Below are positions 38,060 to 50,018 of a stretch of 64,000 nt of DNA, piece by piece (the stretch's first letter is position 1; the number at the start of each line of letters is the position of its first letter). The stretch is taken from NCBI GenBank assembly GCA_008360955.1, contig LUCM01002408.1, forward strand, positions 124,001-188,000. The letters are read 5' to 3'. The stretch is from Fasciolopsis buskii (Eukaryota; Platyhelminthes; Trematoda; Plagiorchiida; Fasciolidae). Both the position numbers and the translations under genes were made by a program. The notes below the pieces were generated by a model. The model did not search any database. It saw only the letters and a list, made by a program, of their open reading frames with translations, and was not told the origin of the DNA.

Positions 38060-40700
38060 TGTTTCAACAAACCTCGGTCAGCGTTCTTTTGAGGCAATCG
38101 ACGAGTACTGCCATGTCATCCTTTAGTCGGTTCCACTTTCTCAGGTTAACATTTTCGGGATTAAACACAGTCGAACATTTCAGCATTATTTGATCCGATG
38201 GATTTGTACGTATCACTCCGGAGTGGTTCAAACCGTCATGATTTTGTTGAGAGTAAATCATATTGCGTAAACCACGTGGTGAAAGCACATTGCAAAAAGA
38301 AAATTTTGGCGGGGAAGACCCATGAAACATCCGGACCGTTAGTTTTATTTCAAAACACGAAAATTTATGCGCGGATCGGAAGACAGAAAATGGGAGATTG
38401 TTCCACAGTTTTGCAATTCTGGGGGAGGAGACATTGAAAGAGAAGCACGATATCAATCAACAGAAAATTTACATGGATGCCTAGATGCTTGCGTGCGGGA
38501 TAAACTACAGAAGGTTGTAGAGAGTGAAACTGACGAGGCAAAGTATGAAGAAAACCAAACAAACACTTGTAGAAAGGTAACAGATAAACCACTGCCCTAA
38601 GATGAGTTAGCCACTGCAAACTGAAAGTTAAGGAATTGTCGTCAATCAATCGTTGAAATTAATCAAGAAGAACAGAAATGGTCAAATATTTACACAAATG
38701 GCCACAGCTTCCAAGTGCGGGACTGATTCGCGTCTTGTACAGTAGCAGAAGACGGACTAGAATGAAAAACGTCCGACACGAAACAGAAAACCAAATTCAC
38801 ACGCAGCGAGTGAAGCAGGCAGAGGCCTGAAGGGAGGACAAGCATATTGAAAACTAGTGGATGTTCCGAGAAGGAAATTGCAGTCCGTGAGATACAACTC
38901 GGTCAAATCAAAAGATAACTAGAATAAAACGGATGATGTCTGGGGGAAAATGAAGGAAGTAATTGCAATATGACTATCGAAACTCCAGAAAGAGATGTGT
39001 TCAATTTCAGAATGTAAAAAGGAGCTGGCGACACAACGGTGAAGATCAGTGTTGACATTCTCGGGAAGAAGAGTGCGGTAAACCGAAGGCGACATCTCTG
39101 GCTAAGGAATGCATTGGACTAGAATCAGTAAATAGAACGTCAAAATCAGCACTGAAGAAGAAGCAGAATGTATACAGATGCTAAACCTCGTGTATTTTCA
39201 GAATGTATTAGAAATGGCCGATACAAAACCCCATTGACACTGACGAAGGCGACTCGCTTGTAGAGAATAACTGATGTCAAGAGACAATAACCGGACAGAA
39301 TCTAAAGGTGAACAGTTTTTCCATAAGGTATGTCGAAAATCTTGGAGATTTCGATGAAATACAATTGTGTTTCAGGGTGGCTTTCCAGTGCGTCCAAGAA
39401 AAACCTTCAAAAACAAGAATCATCCGATTACCAAGGCAGTGACAAACTCGTAATCTATTTTCGTGGCTGCTCGGTAGTCCTTCGCGTTCCGGAAAAGTAG
39501 GATCGGTCACAGATGATGGTCCCAAAAAGTTTCGAGATAGCTTATGTGATGGGAATGAGGGGAGATGCAAAAGTTCCCTTATTTTTCTGTGATTCGTCAA
39601 CTAGATTACTCAAAGATTACCGAAAAGAGGAAACTAAAAAGCATAAATTTTCAAGAAGCAATTTAAAAAAGAACAAACCTCTCTGCAGCAGCGGAGACTG
39701 AGAACGGATGCTCACTTTTTCAGCAAACACAGCATACTTTGGCTTTGCATCCGATTGGCTGATTTCTATCTTGCCTGAAATACATTTGGGTGATCCGAAT
39801 CAGCGAGTGGCGCCAGAAGCGAACTATTGAGCAGATTCAAACAGACATCGTGATCGTATGCGCTTCTGAACCACTTAGGGTATTCTATCTTGTTTTGTTT
39901 GGAAAAACAAGTAGTAAAAATAGTTGTGTGAAAGAACGGTGATGGACACGGAAATGACCAACGTCAAACGGCACCCTTGTCAGGAATGTGATGCTTGGGA
40001 GCCGTAAAATTCGTCCTCGTTGACTGAATTTTAGGATCATCGTTTGTCCTGAGGCGAAGATGAATGTCAAGAAAAGCATAATTTACAGGACTAGAAATGA
40101 CGAAGTGACCTGGTTAGCCAAGTGGACAAAGGGAGAGGATGTCCGAGAAGAAATTAGGGACAAAAGAGAGAAGTGATTCAGGTTTGTAGGCTTAATCGGA
40201 GATTCGCGTGACGAAGTGTGACGAAGCCACAGCATGATGGTCCGCTGTATGCCACAAAACAGATGCATCTTTCACGGTAATGGCATGGTACCCGAATCCG
40301 CCCAAAAAACAAATCCTCAATGTTCGAAGAAAAAAATCGAAAATAGACTAATCGTCACTGTTACCTAGACGACAAAAACTCAATAGTGCTTAAAAAGAAG
40401 AATTCGATATTTCAGTCATAGCAGGTGAAATTATCGATTGAAATTGTCATGGCTTTGCAGTCTGCACGTGGCTACGGGCTGATGGACAAAGGTAATTTGA
40501 GTTAAATGAGGAATTAAAGGTAAAGTTCAAAAACCAAGCGCGGTCGGTGTCTGATTGACGAAAGTTTCGGGTTTCAGTGACGAATAGGATGAGAAAAATG
40601 GAAGATTGGGTAGAAATGTAATCCAAACCACTGTTACGATTCACGCCGCGAATGTTGATGGGTTGGACAAGCTATGATTGATTTGCAGTAGAGAAGAAAG
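38060..40700 (-). mobile_element. CR1/Jockey-like ORF2 relic (endonuclease to RT C-terminus)
   Basis: Minus-strand translation shows CR1/Jockey landmarks in order over about 2.6 kb, a normal ORF2 length, in changing frames. The endonuclease start NIRGVN is at 40645-40656 and the catalytic-Glu motif VTETR at 40567-40581. A distal endonuclease-like CPLG-GHFVIS is near 40110. RT motif A reads FIEISKIFDIP near 39325-39368 (family form F(I/L)DxSKAFDxV). VSVNGVLYRPF precedes the degraded SGVPQG box near 39200. The C-terminal IAKLWNNLPFSVF is at about 38388-38417 (family form VxxWNSLPxxV). Stops and frameshifts throughout make it a dead copy. Exact clade (CR1 versus Jockey) is not resolved. Confidence 0.72.
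38064..38456 (-). pseudogene. CR1/Jockey-like ORF2 C-terminal fragment
   Basis: This 130-codon open segment begins FNVSSPRIAKLWNNLPFSVFRSAHKF. The block matches the final motif of many non-LTR ORF2 proteins: a hydrophobic residue, then WN-LP, then a stretch ending FK/FE. Beyond it the frame runs on into non-homologous sequence, suggesting it reads past the original stop. Confidence 0.65.
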
Positions 40701-42127
40701 AGGAGAGAGTGCGGTTCTATATTGAAATACGGATAACAAAGGAGCAATCATGACTGTATAAATTGACGAGTGAGCTGAGGTTCCAATAAACTTGACCGCC
40801 GGGGACATTGTGCTGCTTAATAATAATGTACAGATTTTCCGGAGTGTTGAGAGGCACACAAGGTGACAAGATCAAATCTATGCGCCCAGAGGATATGTGA
40901 ATAGCACGAATAGACCAATATAGGAGACAATATGTATGCATATGAAGCACAAGAAGGCAAAAGGAGCGATAGCATCACGTCTCGGAGAATAAAATGTACA
41001 ATCTCGATAACCGCGAACGATCGCAGAGGTAGGTGCACTAGACAAGACTAGTTGCAGGCGAATGTTCAATGGTCTAACGATAATGAGATATCAGAAATAT
41101 CCAGATTGATGAGAAGAGTATCATGGTATGACGCGAATGGGGCAATAGTCGTCGTTCTTGTGAATGGTTAGGGTGAAAAACCTTACAGACTAATGCAAAA
41201 GGTAGAACAATCAAGATACAACAACGAATGAGTGCTATGGATGAAAAGAATCGAAGTAGGCAGAAAAATTGAGGTTGAAAACAAGAAATTTATGTAGAAT
41301 TATAACGAGGTAAACTGATCAGTTTGACGAATCTATATTCTTGGGTTGAATGGTTTGTTAATCACTGAATTTACCGTGGGCGATTTTCAATATTTTATTG
41401 TCACGGGTATGGCTTGTATCTGGCAAAACTGTAATAGGCAGTAGGAGCCGGTCAGACCGTTGGGTCCAGTGTCTCTTATGCGGCTGGCAGCCAGTCCATC
41501 AATGGACGATGCGCCAAGGTAGATGACGGAATGGCCGGGAATTGGCAAAGTCGAGATGCGGATGACCATACAGACAGGAAGGCAATTGTGTTCGGTTGTC
41601 CATTGGTCACTTGTGCACTGCTTATGAGCAAAACCGGTGGACGGAAAAACGATCAGACTTTTCTAGACAGATGAACACTGCCGTTATAAAGCAAATCGTA
41701 GTGTAGCCCCCTACTTTTAGTAGTAAAGAAAAATGGATTCGAATAAAGACAGGAATCCTTTCTTTAGGGTAACTAGTGATGAAATGAAAACAGGTAGTGA
41801 ATATCCTAATCTTAGATGGTTTGAGAGCTTTCTTCAATTTCCTCATGTGTATTGCTTGCTCACGACTTGATTCAACAAAATCATGAGTGGAAGAGGTCAG
41901 ATCAAATAATGGTTTACGGTTAGTTGGTTTTTATATTCTGTGTTGACTGCAGTGATGTCTGATAACTTTCATTTTTTTGCAGCCATTAAACTAGCATCAT
42001 TGTGTTCTGGTTTTGGTTGCTGTGTCACAGTGACAACTAATCAAAGAAGACAAAGAACAAGGAATGGTGAAAGCTTGACTGCAAGATAAGCAGGTGAAAA
42101 TCTATCTAGGAGAAAAAAGATTTTGGA
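40701..42127. other. No gene; possibly 5' region of the CR1-like relic
   Basis: The minus strand is pyrimidine-rich, with several overlapping frames of 60 to 77 codons (40717-41069, 41387-41569, 41622-41846). As this lies directly upstream of the endonuclease start on the minus strand it could be the element's leader or ORF1 region, but I find no motif that shows it. Confidence 0.35.
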
Positions 42128-42715
42128 TTCAAGAACGCCACTGAGCAGCGGGGTATTGGGCCATATCACCCACGGTCTCCAACCATCGATTCGGGGAGAA
42201 TCTCATGGACGTCCTAATTGCGATTGCAAGATCCAGTCCATTGACTAAAGATCCCATAATTTTTGCCATTTCATCGAATGGCCACCTCCACCCATCCTAA
42301 AATTATTCTCTGCCTCGAAGAACAGCGTAGAATGAGACAATCATTCTGTGGTTATTCACAAAAAATCGTCCAACTAATTTTATTCATTCTAACTCAGTGC
42401 TCGTTTTAAAGAGTAAACCCTACGGCTCAGTGTTTAACTTCTGAGATAATGAAAGGATTCCCTAATCATATTCTGTCAGTGCTGACAAGACAACGGTTTT
42501 CATGCCCCAAAAATTCTTCGCATACTCTGAACAACCATGCTTTTGAGTATCCCCAACCATACTGTATTTGAGTATACACGAGATTTGATCAGCAAACGGA
42601 TGTCATGCTGAAGCTGCAAAAGTCGCTGACCTCGAAGACATTTCACCCAACCTAAGGACACCGGATGAGATACAACCACTCAAGTACCTAAATCTATCAA
42701 CACTCACCGAATTCT
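42128..42715 (-). mobile_element. 5'-truncated RTE relic (RT thumb and C-terminal tail), copy 2
   Basis: Minus-strand reading gives SVDRFRYLSGCISSG near 42700, the YLGSCIS block that follows the RT palm in RTE. It ends in WLETVGDMAQYPAAQWRS and a stop near 42130. The 3' tail (CTTTTTTCTCC) resembles that of copy 1. No endonuclease or catalytic box is present, as expected for a 5'-truncated insertion. Middle sections are badly frameshifted. Confidence 0.8.
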
Positions 42716-44616
42716 AAACCTTGCAAGAAAAATATTCGACCTTGAGCCGTATACTGGGTACTGGGAATAAGTCACAGTGGTTATTTTTCGGAGAATAAGC
42801 AAATCTCAATTATAGGATTACGTCCACTGTAGACATGGCTAATTATGAATATGAAAGAGGTAAGCTTAGGGGTGAAGAAATTAGCCCTCTTTCGGGGTGT
42901 GTGTTCTGGATGTTACGATACGTGTCATCATAAGTTATAGCAAACGAGTGAGGAGGAGGAGGAAGTCGAGGAACGCTAAACTTTTTGTTTATTTCGACAG
43001 AATAGCATCCAGTTTATTGTACTCGGTGTTTTCGATTGGCAAATCAGTGACAAAATAGGACTGAAATAACATAGATTTCGTTCGACACCTCATTACTTGA
43101 CAGGTGTGAATAGGATGGGCAGGGACGATTTGAGACTAATAAGACATGGAAGAACATAATAAGCTGCGAACTCAACTTGGATTTAACAAAACCAAAATGA
43201 AATAAGAAACTTTAATCATAACCTCTTGAAATCTATCCAAGTTTAACATAAAGATTTATTGACTTCATTCCTCCTACACTTACTCTATCACTCTTGGGCC
43301 GGGTTCCTATGTCAAATCCTATTGGCTAGATCCAACATACTGGTCCCAAGAATAATTCTTTCTATATATAACCTTTTCTCATTTTGACTAATGTGACTTA
43401 TTTCAATTCAGCCTGTTTGAGTTGTTTGCTGACTTATTGCTCAACTCATCCTCTTCGTAAATGGATGCCCACCTTTCCCGATATAGTCGCACAATCGAAT
43501 TTGATTGGTTAATTTGGTTTTCAGTCCGTTAAACTAAGGATAGTACATCTCATACTACTTATTATATCCTTACGTTTTCCGCTTACTACTTTAACAGTGT
43601 ATTCTGTTTATACGGCTCCAGTTCTTTGTTTCATGTTATCAAAAACAATGAAACACATTCACATTGCAGTTCCAGTATAATTGCTTGGTTTTCATGGAAT
43701 ACTAAATAGGATAGTCTGAGAGTTGTCGGCCCGGCGATCTATGACGTGGACGGCAATGTGACTCATCTTCACCATAGTTCTACGTTACAGCAGCTTCCAG
43801 GCTGCTTTCATTTCTGCTCGTTTCCTAGGTCATGATTGTTGTATAATCGATTTTGGCAACGTCTGTATCAACACACCGACTATAATCGCTTGCGGCCCTG
43901 AACAGACGAAAAGGATGAATCTTACTTGTCTGGTCCATGCCCCAGTCAACCTACTGTGACTTGGTCTGGTTCCGGTTCTGCTATTGATTGTGGCTTGCAA
44001 AACGGGCACAAAAAAACAGGGTGCCTCGCGAATCTTTTTATCACAAACCCATTTATGATGCTGCCGACTCTTCTGTCTACTTATTGGACAGAATGTAACA
44101 ACCTCAGTTTGACCATCTCTATCCCAACCTATACAAAGACTGCACACAATCAACCCTGGAAGCATGCTGCCTAGTTGGATTCAGTAATCATTTTTCCTAT
44201 CCACTCCGCACTACTTTCATATACCTTGCTTTGCTTGACCTACATGTAAACTCAAGTTAGCCCCGTCAGTGCGGAGTGCGGTCGGGCCCACTATCTTGGC
44301 CGCATGGGTGTGCGCATAAAGCTTATTCCGTCTGATCACGTTTCTCGCTTTCCCCTTTTAAAGGTGTTTTCACGTTGGATTTGCGACATGCGATCAACCC
44401 CACTCATCAGCAAAGTTGGGGTCAGCAGCATATTATTCATCACTGTTCAGATGCATCTATATGCCTTGCCTTTTGTCCACTTCCGATTTCCATCATTTAA
44501 TACAGCTTGACGTACAAAAACCCACAGTAAAAGAACAGCTATTGCTTGATCCTATGTGCTACCACTCTTCGTAACCCCAATTAACCCTCTTGTCTGCTCT
44601 CGATCTGATGCCCGTC
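42716..44616. other. No gene recognised
   Basis: A GAGGAGGAGGAGGAAG short purine run lies at about 42950. From 43260 the plus strand is pyrimidine-rich. The minus frame 43830-44165 (111 codons) and an overlapping plus frame 43926-44174 have no recognisable motif. Confidence 0.45.
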
Positions 44617-44635
44617 ATACATATATATATATATT
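44617..44635. repeat. (AT)n microsatellite
   Basis: Uninterrupted AT dinucleotides after CGTCATAC. Confidence 0.95.
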
Positions 44636-45378
44636 CTTTGCTCTAGGAGTTTCTGCCGTTGTCATTACTTCACTTCCTCTTCTTTAATGTCTCAACTTTT
44701 GTTACCCTCAGCCGCAATTTCCAGTGTCATATCGAATTGAAGGACTCCCATGACAGCGTGTACCAATCATATCTACTAATTTCATCAGTGGTTTCCCAAT
44801 GGCAAACTGATTAACCGTTTGAACCCATTCCCAATGAGAGTTCACTATCACATTCTAACCCTATCCCGACATTGTCACATTCTGACGTAAATCATGCACT
44901 ACTCCGACGACTCACATACACATCTGTTGCCTGGTCTAACAGATACGACTTTCATTTTGGCTTGTCATTCATCTTTTCATCGTTCGCCCGGTCTACCCAC
45001 ATCGTCTTGTCAGCTGACTGAAGTTGACACCAATTTTTTCACTCACCTTGTTACCCTAGACCTGTTCTAGCCATGCCTAAGGTAACTCGTCTTATTTTTT
45101 CCCATTCGTTTTTTCATCTCTATCGCAAGCACGTGAACGTTTTGATCGCTGTTGTTATTTCATCACACGATCATGTAATTCGGAAATGTCTCGGAAGTTT
45201 CCGAGAAACATAACATTATTAGTATTATTATTTTTATTGTGAAGATACATAAACAAATGCAAAGGAATACATATATATGTATGGACTTGTGTGTAGATAG
45301 AAAATGAATTTTTGTTTGCTCAAACGTCAGAGTATGCGAAAAAGAGGGCGTGCAAACATGGACGATGGCATCTATATC
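44636..45378. other. No gene recognised
   Basis: Pyrimidine-rich plus strand up to about 45130, then AT-rich. The 86-codon minus frame at 45163-45423 overlaps the following repeat. Confidence 0.5.
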
Positions 45379-45535
45379 CGGACCAAACGACGTAAGGAGT
45401 GTATCGAAAAATCGATGCGCCATGTATTGGTTTTTATTGTGAATGATATAATATTAATAACACAGCGTTGTTGGTAGATGTAATGCGCCAACGTTTCGAC
45501 TACCGTGGGTAGTCTTTCTCAAGGCAAGTTTTACA
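45379..45535 (-). repeat. Dispersed repeat with hammerhead-like hairpin-GAAA core, copy 2
   Basis: Best-preserved copy. On the minus strand: CTTGAGAAAG, a perfect 7-bp stem GACTACC/GGTAGTC with a CAC loop (plus positions 45498-45514), then GAAACGTTGGCGC. After this, ACCAACAACGC allows CGTTG/CAACG or GTTGG/CCAAC pairing. An AT-rich run and the palindrome ATCGATTTTTCGATAC end the repeat. It is about 90% identical by eye to 21357-21511, in the same orientation. The family probably derives from the terminal region of a Penelope-like element, where hammerhead motifs are established; that origin is inferred. Confidence 0.72.
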
Positions 45536-46576
45536 ATCAAATGACTGAGGGAACGTTCACACACACGTTCACACCAACCCTTACGCTTTTAGAATTTGCG
45601 TGGAAAGCACAAAGTACGCCATCGAATACCACGGTAAATTCTGTGTAGACGACAATTGGAACGAGTTTAGTATTGGATTCTGTCAAGCAATCCGTTTTCG
45701 TGAACTTATTTCCGAAGTATGCTTCGAATGCAAAAGAAAAACCCGAAATCTGGGAGTCAGTATGGAAAGACAAGTTGCTGAATAACTTCTTCATGAACGG
45801 ATGGAGTAACTCTCTTTTGTTTTCCAAACGCAAAGGATACTGTTGTCATCTCATGACCGAAAAAATAGACATATCTCTTACGGATACATTGCCGGACTGA
45901 GTTTGAGAGATGTTAGGCGGATGAATCCGGCAATTTCGGTATTAACGAGAAGTGATGAAACCGTCCAACTCTCTAAAGACAGAATTTATTCATAGAGTTG
46001 CGTTTTCTTTGCTGGTACACAAATAGGTATTTCCTGTCGACTGAATACGAAATAAATCAAATTTTGTTTTCGTTTCCCAAAATTTCAGTAAACTTAAATC
46101 TACTTGTCGGAAAAACATGGATAGTAAACTTTTAACCTAGCACAGGACGGAACAAAACATGCAGTAGTCCAGTCGATTAGTTGTTATACAATGTCTGCTA
46201 GCTTTTGCGATGGGTTTTGAAATCAAGTCACAAACTTCTCATCCCAAGTGCTAAGTATCTCACAGTTCAAGTGCAAATGTCGAAAGACTTTAGTGGCCTA
46301 GAAATCTGACCTTCGAAATTAGTCAAACATATTTTTGTCAAATAAGAATAGATTGGTTTTATAACCTGCACATTTCTCGATCGTTATCATTGTGTACACA
46401 GAAGTGTATGGCTAATGCTTATAAGAAATGTATTTCGGACTATTGTCCTACAATTTGCTAGCAACTACTAGATTAACGAAATTAATAGAAACCTTTAATT
46501 GGTCATCGGACATACGTATGTAGCAGCGCAGTTGCATCTGTTACAAACTGCTCAAAGGTTACTCTCCCAGACTGAC
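45536..46576. other. No gene recognised
   Basis: Overlapping frames of 61 to 98 codons on both strands at 45537-45900, without motifs. No repeat was identified by eye. Confidence 0.5.
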
Positions 46577-46831
46577 TCATGATTCTGTTATGTCTATCAG
46601 TTCACTTGCAATTGCGGTGATGCATACACTGATAAAACCGATGAATGCTTGACTCAACGCAAGCCACGACATGCTGAAACGACTGCCAAAATCGATGACG
46701 CAATCCTCGATGACCTCATATACTGAAGCAAAATCTCTGGCCTCTTCGACCTCGAGGTATCCGGTCCCACCGGGTGACAAAGCTGACTTGATCCAATCGT
46801 TCAGGGTACTAGCGTGCAATACAAACCCCAA
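46577..46831 (-). CDS. Possible exon with a hydrophobic segment, unknown protein
   Basis: This 84-codon frame has better protein character than its neighbours. An acidic helix-like stretch (EVEEARDFASVYEVIEDCVIDFG) is followed by a uniform hydrophobic segment (LALSQAFIGFISVCITAIA) that could span a membrane. A plausible splice acceptor (gtattgcacgctag) precedes T-LNDWIK, and a donor-like GTATGC follows the ...GFIS codons, so it may be an internal exon and not a complete gene. Immediately downstream another frame reads MSQSGRVTFEQFVTDATALLHTYVR. I recognise no family. It could also be an unidentified retroelement fragment. Confidence 0.3.
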   Translation of the reverse strand: MGFVLHASTLNDWIKSALSPGGTGYLEVEEARDFASVYEVIEDCVIDFGSRFSMSWLALSQAFIGFISVCITAIASELIDITES

Positions 46832-47146
46832 ACTACTGGCGTTCAGTTAGGCTCTTGCAATGAGCAAGTTGTGAGGTGCCCTACTGGATTTGGTTGTGTA
46901 AGTATCCATGCTGGCTGATACGCTTAATGCGCGATGCTTCACTTTGGTTTTCCCTCTGTCATGTCCTTTTCTCATTATGGCACGTGTGAACCGCATCGAA
47001 GAGCATCGTCCCACGTGCTTATTTCAATATGATTCTCAGTGTATCAGCCAGTGCTTTGCTCAGAGAAGCGGTTGATTCTGAGTGTTATTCCACCGTGGCA
47101 TTAACGTGCACTATTTATCTGCCCGGCACTCCACTTTATCGGCAAC
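46832..47146. other. No gene recognised
   Basis: No long frame, repeat or RNA gene was seen. Confidence 0.5.
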
Positions 47147-47173
47147 TATATATATAACATTATATATATATAA
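47147..47173. repeat. Interrupted (TA)n microsatellite
   Basis: TATATATATA, ACAT, TATATATATATA: two TA runs separated by a short interruption. Confidence 0.92.
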
Positions 47174-48871
47174 ATGAAAAATTATGTGTACCTCAATGCA
47201 TTACATCCTTCACAATCTATTGCCTATAAACTGTAATGTTTTGTGTTCATAGTAGAAACGAGTGAACGAAACGCTCACATCTTTTGACATGTCTTTTTCC
47301 GTCTTGACGAACTGGGTAGATAGGACACAGGATTTAAATAATTAATTACCAAAATTGGGATGAAATAGTTAAATGTCTGTCGGGTATCGATTTCAGTCGC
47401 GACAAGATATCACCTTTCCCGAACGAAAGGACTGGTTATTTTTAAATGAGGAATTTTAGTAAAGGATTATGTGGGAGGACTAGCTTGAGGTAGAGTTTAG
47501 GAATATCGATCGATAATGTGTGGTACAAAGTGTCAGCAAAAAATTGGTTATTCACAGAAAAACTGCTGCCAGGGGTATCGGCATGTGGGTTAAGCATTGC
47601 ATAGACGCGGCGTTTGCGATACACTTGAATGATGGGAGAGTCGGGAGCTATAACACGATCACTATTTTTGGGAACGGCCGTACTGCGAACGCTGGAAGTG
47701 CGTCCTATCGGATGTTGAAGTTTTGCTGGACAAATTTCGCGCAGTCGATAGACCAGAAAAGACTGGGGCCAGATGCGAGAAATTTATTATATCGTGGCCC
47801 CGAAAAAAGCAGCAAAATGGCAACAAACGAGAAAACTAACCGCAACAAAAAAATCCCTGGCAGTATGCACGGTCCGGGAGTGGTGGTTGTTGAAAGTTCG
47901 ATGTAAGAGCAAAAGTGCAGATCTCGTGAGTGATAAGACAGATGCAACCAAACAAATGTTACAAAACCAAAGTCGAGCATCAATGGGAATCGTAGGGAAA
48001 CGGATATCCAAAAATGAACAATTCTCGCCAAAACAACGACGGTAATGCATAAAGTTTTCAGGTGCCAAAAAAGCTGAGAAAATCCCCACACTGACTTACT
48101 TGAGTTTACTTATTCAAATATGCACAGTCCTTTTCTACTCTGAGCCTCACGTTAAACCTGCCTCTCAAACACCGAAATTCAGGACTTTATAATGCTTTTT
48201 CCCGTCTGTGAGCCGAAAGTTTGAGCAATGAGGTCCGATCAAATTCGACGTAATCCAAAATGAGGTCAGGTCAAAATCTCTGCAGTTGTATTAACGAGGC
48301 AATCTCAAGAAAGCTTCTCTTTATCGTTTGAACACCCTACTGTAAATGCAACCCTCCGGAATCGCTAAAAAGAAAGTTTTGGAAGAAGGATTCGATTATC
48401 AAATGGCGTCATACAAGGGTCTACCCGCAGCACCCGGTGCTCGCGTGAATGGTAACAGTCCCGTTCTTGACAAACTATGAAAACGAATTGCTGCAATAAA
48501 ATAACAACCGATACGAGTTACAAAAGCACAGTTACTTAAAGATTAAGGGCGAAATTGATGAAACGTGTCAATGGTCGGCTCTCTATCTCCTCAGGACTGT
48601 TTGCCCTAGCTGGATATTTTTTTCACAAGTACTCAACTGCTACATACTATGACCTCGGTCACCATGAAATTGTCAGGTGCGGGAACCTGATCCTGTTTTC
48701 AATCAACCATTCAAGTTTTACAACCATTAATCTTACGTCAACCTACTCTGATTGTGATTTCTATTTCAGAGCACCATTTGTTCAGACAGAAAAAACAACT
48801 ACCAACGGTGAAGATTAGCGGAAATACAGTAAGTCTAATAACTATGCAGAAGAAAAAAGGATTAAGTAGGA
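47174..48871. other. No gene firmly recognised
   Basis: Around 47520-48091 both strands are open for 128 codons (plus 47520-47906; minus 47705-48091), with 90- and 100-codon frames alongside. Multi-frame openness with no motif points to low stop density and not coding. No family was recognised. Confidence 0.4.
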
Positions 48872-49400
48872 GAACGTCATTGACGGCAACAATTAGCGTC
48901 ACCGTTTATGGTCTCAAGCTCTCTCTCTAGGGGGGTTCTAGAAGTCAAGCTGCACCTACGTGAGCCAGTCCAGTGGTTATCGTTCTCAGACTTTTCCTTC
49001 TTCCATTGAATGCCCACTTCCAACCGGGTTCCTGTCTTGCAGAACAGGATGAAACGAAGCATGCATGCGCTTGGTGAGCATGCGATGAGCTTACTCCAAC
49101 CACCTCAACCTATTCTGATTCAGTGTGTTTTAAAAATTGAACCACAGTATCCAGTACCTTATGCCCAACTCCTGAGTCACCCACGGAATTCTTCTAACAT
49201 ATCTTAACAATGCCACGAAGACAAAGGTGTTCAAATACCAAAACATCCTCGCATATCTTTCTCTCAACTGCCCTATTTTGGGAACCGTAGAGCAATATCT
49301 ACCTCACTGATCGGTGACCAGATTAGCAAATGCCAATCAGGGCTTTTGTGTGTTAGAAGACACTTTTACAAGATCACGTCGGTAGTCAATGCACTAAGGA
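48872..49400 (-). mobile_element. 5'-truncated RTE relic (C-terminal tail), copy 3
   Basis: Minus-strand reading gives LLYGSQN near 49275 (family form LLYGSETW), then VFEHLCLRGIVKIC (VFEHRCLRSIARIW) and GVGHKVLDTVVQ (EVRHKVLG). Next come TGLAHVGAA and finally ELETINGDANCCRQ followed by RS near 48875 (family WLET-SDMAQ-RQQWRS). Two or three frameshifts separate these blocks. The catalytic core is absent. It matches copies 1 and 2 across the same 3' part. Confidence 0.82.
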
Positions 49401-49687
49401 CATTGCTGTCTGACTGGACAACTCGCCCAGATCTATTTTCAGTTTACTTTTCTTATTTGATATCCCTTCACTTTTCTTCCCTAAAAATTTCCCATGACTG
49501 ATGAGGATAACAGTTTCGTTCTTGAACATCCTTGACTTTAAAGCATTTGGGCTGGATTATGAGGTTATATTTTTATGCTACACAGAATTATTGTTAAGTA
49601 GTACCATTATTCCCATTCAGGTAGATTTGCTGTCTATTTGAAACTCGTTTCGTTTTACTCGATACACAGTGTTCCCGTTCGCGTTCA
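49401..49687. other. Nothing recognised
   Basis: AT-rich spacer between the RTE tail and the fold-back element. No feature was seen. Confidence 0.5.
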
Positions 49688-49697
49688 GTACAAAGTT
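49688..49697. repeat. Target-site duplication, left (GTACAAAGTT)
   Basis: Perfect 10-bp repeat of 50019-50028, flanking the short fold-back retroposon. Confidence 0.8.
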
Positions 49698-50018
49698 TTT
49701 CATGAAATAATTCACCGTGTGATATCATCACTCAACTCACCATAAAGAAACCATGGAAGCACTGTACAGCTGCTTCATCCTTGTTAGAAATCATCAGCAG
49801 TGCATATCCACCGCGTCCGAAATGAGACGCGAACCCGGGACCAACGATTCTGAGTCGAACGCCTTAGCCATTACCCTTCCGGGATGTGCACTACTGATGA
49901 TTCCCAACAAGGATGAAACAGCTGTACAATGCTTTCATGATTTCTTAATGGTGAGTTGAGCGATGATATCATACGGTGAATTATTTTGTGAAAATATTCA
50001 ATCTCCTACTACTAACAT
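49698..50018 (+). mobile_element. Short fold-back retroposon, same family as 23640-24358
   Basis: Its 5' end, TTTCATGAAATAATTCACC, and 3' end, CAATCTCCTACTACTAACAT, match the corresponding ends of the 719-bp element read on its minus strand. The left arm (49701-49880) contains the antisense tRNA-like unit. The right arm (49886-49990) holds only the portion distal to the tRNA-like head, so the arms pair over roughly 100 bp. The central part of the long form is missing. Perfect 10-bp direct repeats flank it. Diverged positions in both arms show it is an older insertion. Confidence 0.82.

Noticed and set aside
47520..48091. 128-codon frames on both strands as a gene
   Set aside because: Four overlapping frames are open at once with no motif, which points to low stop density and not selection for coding.
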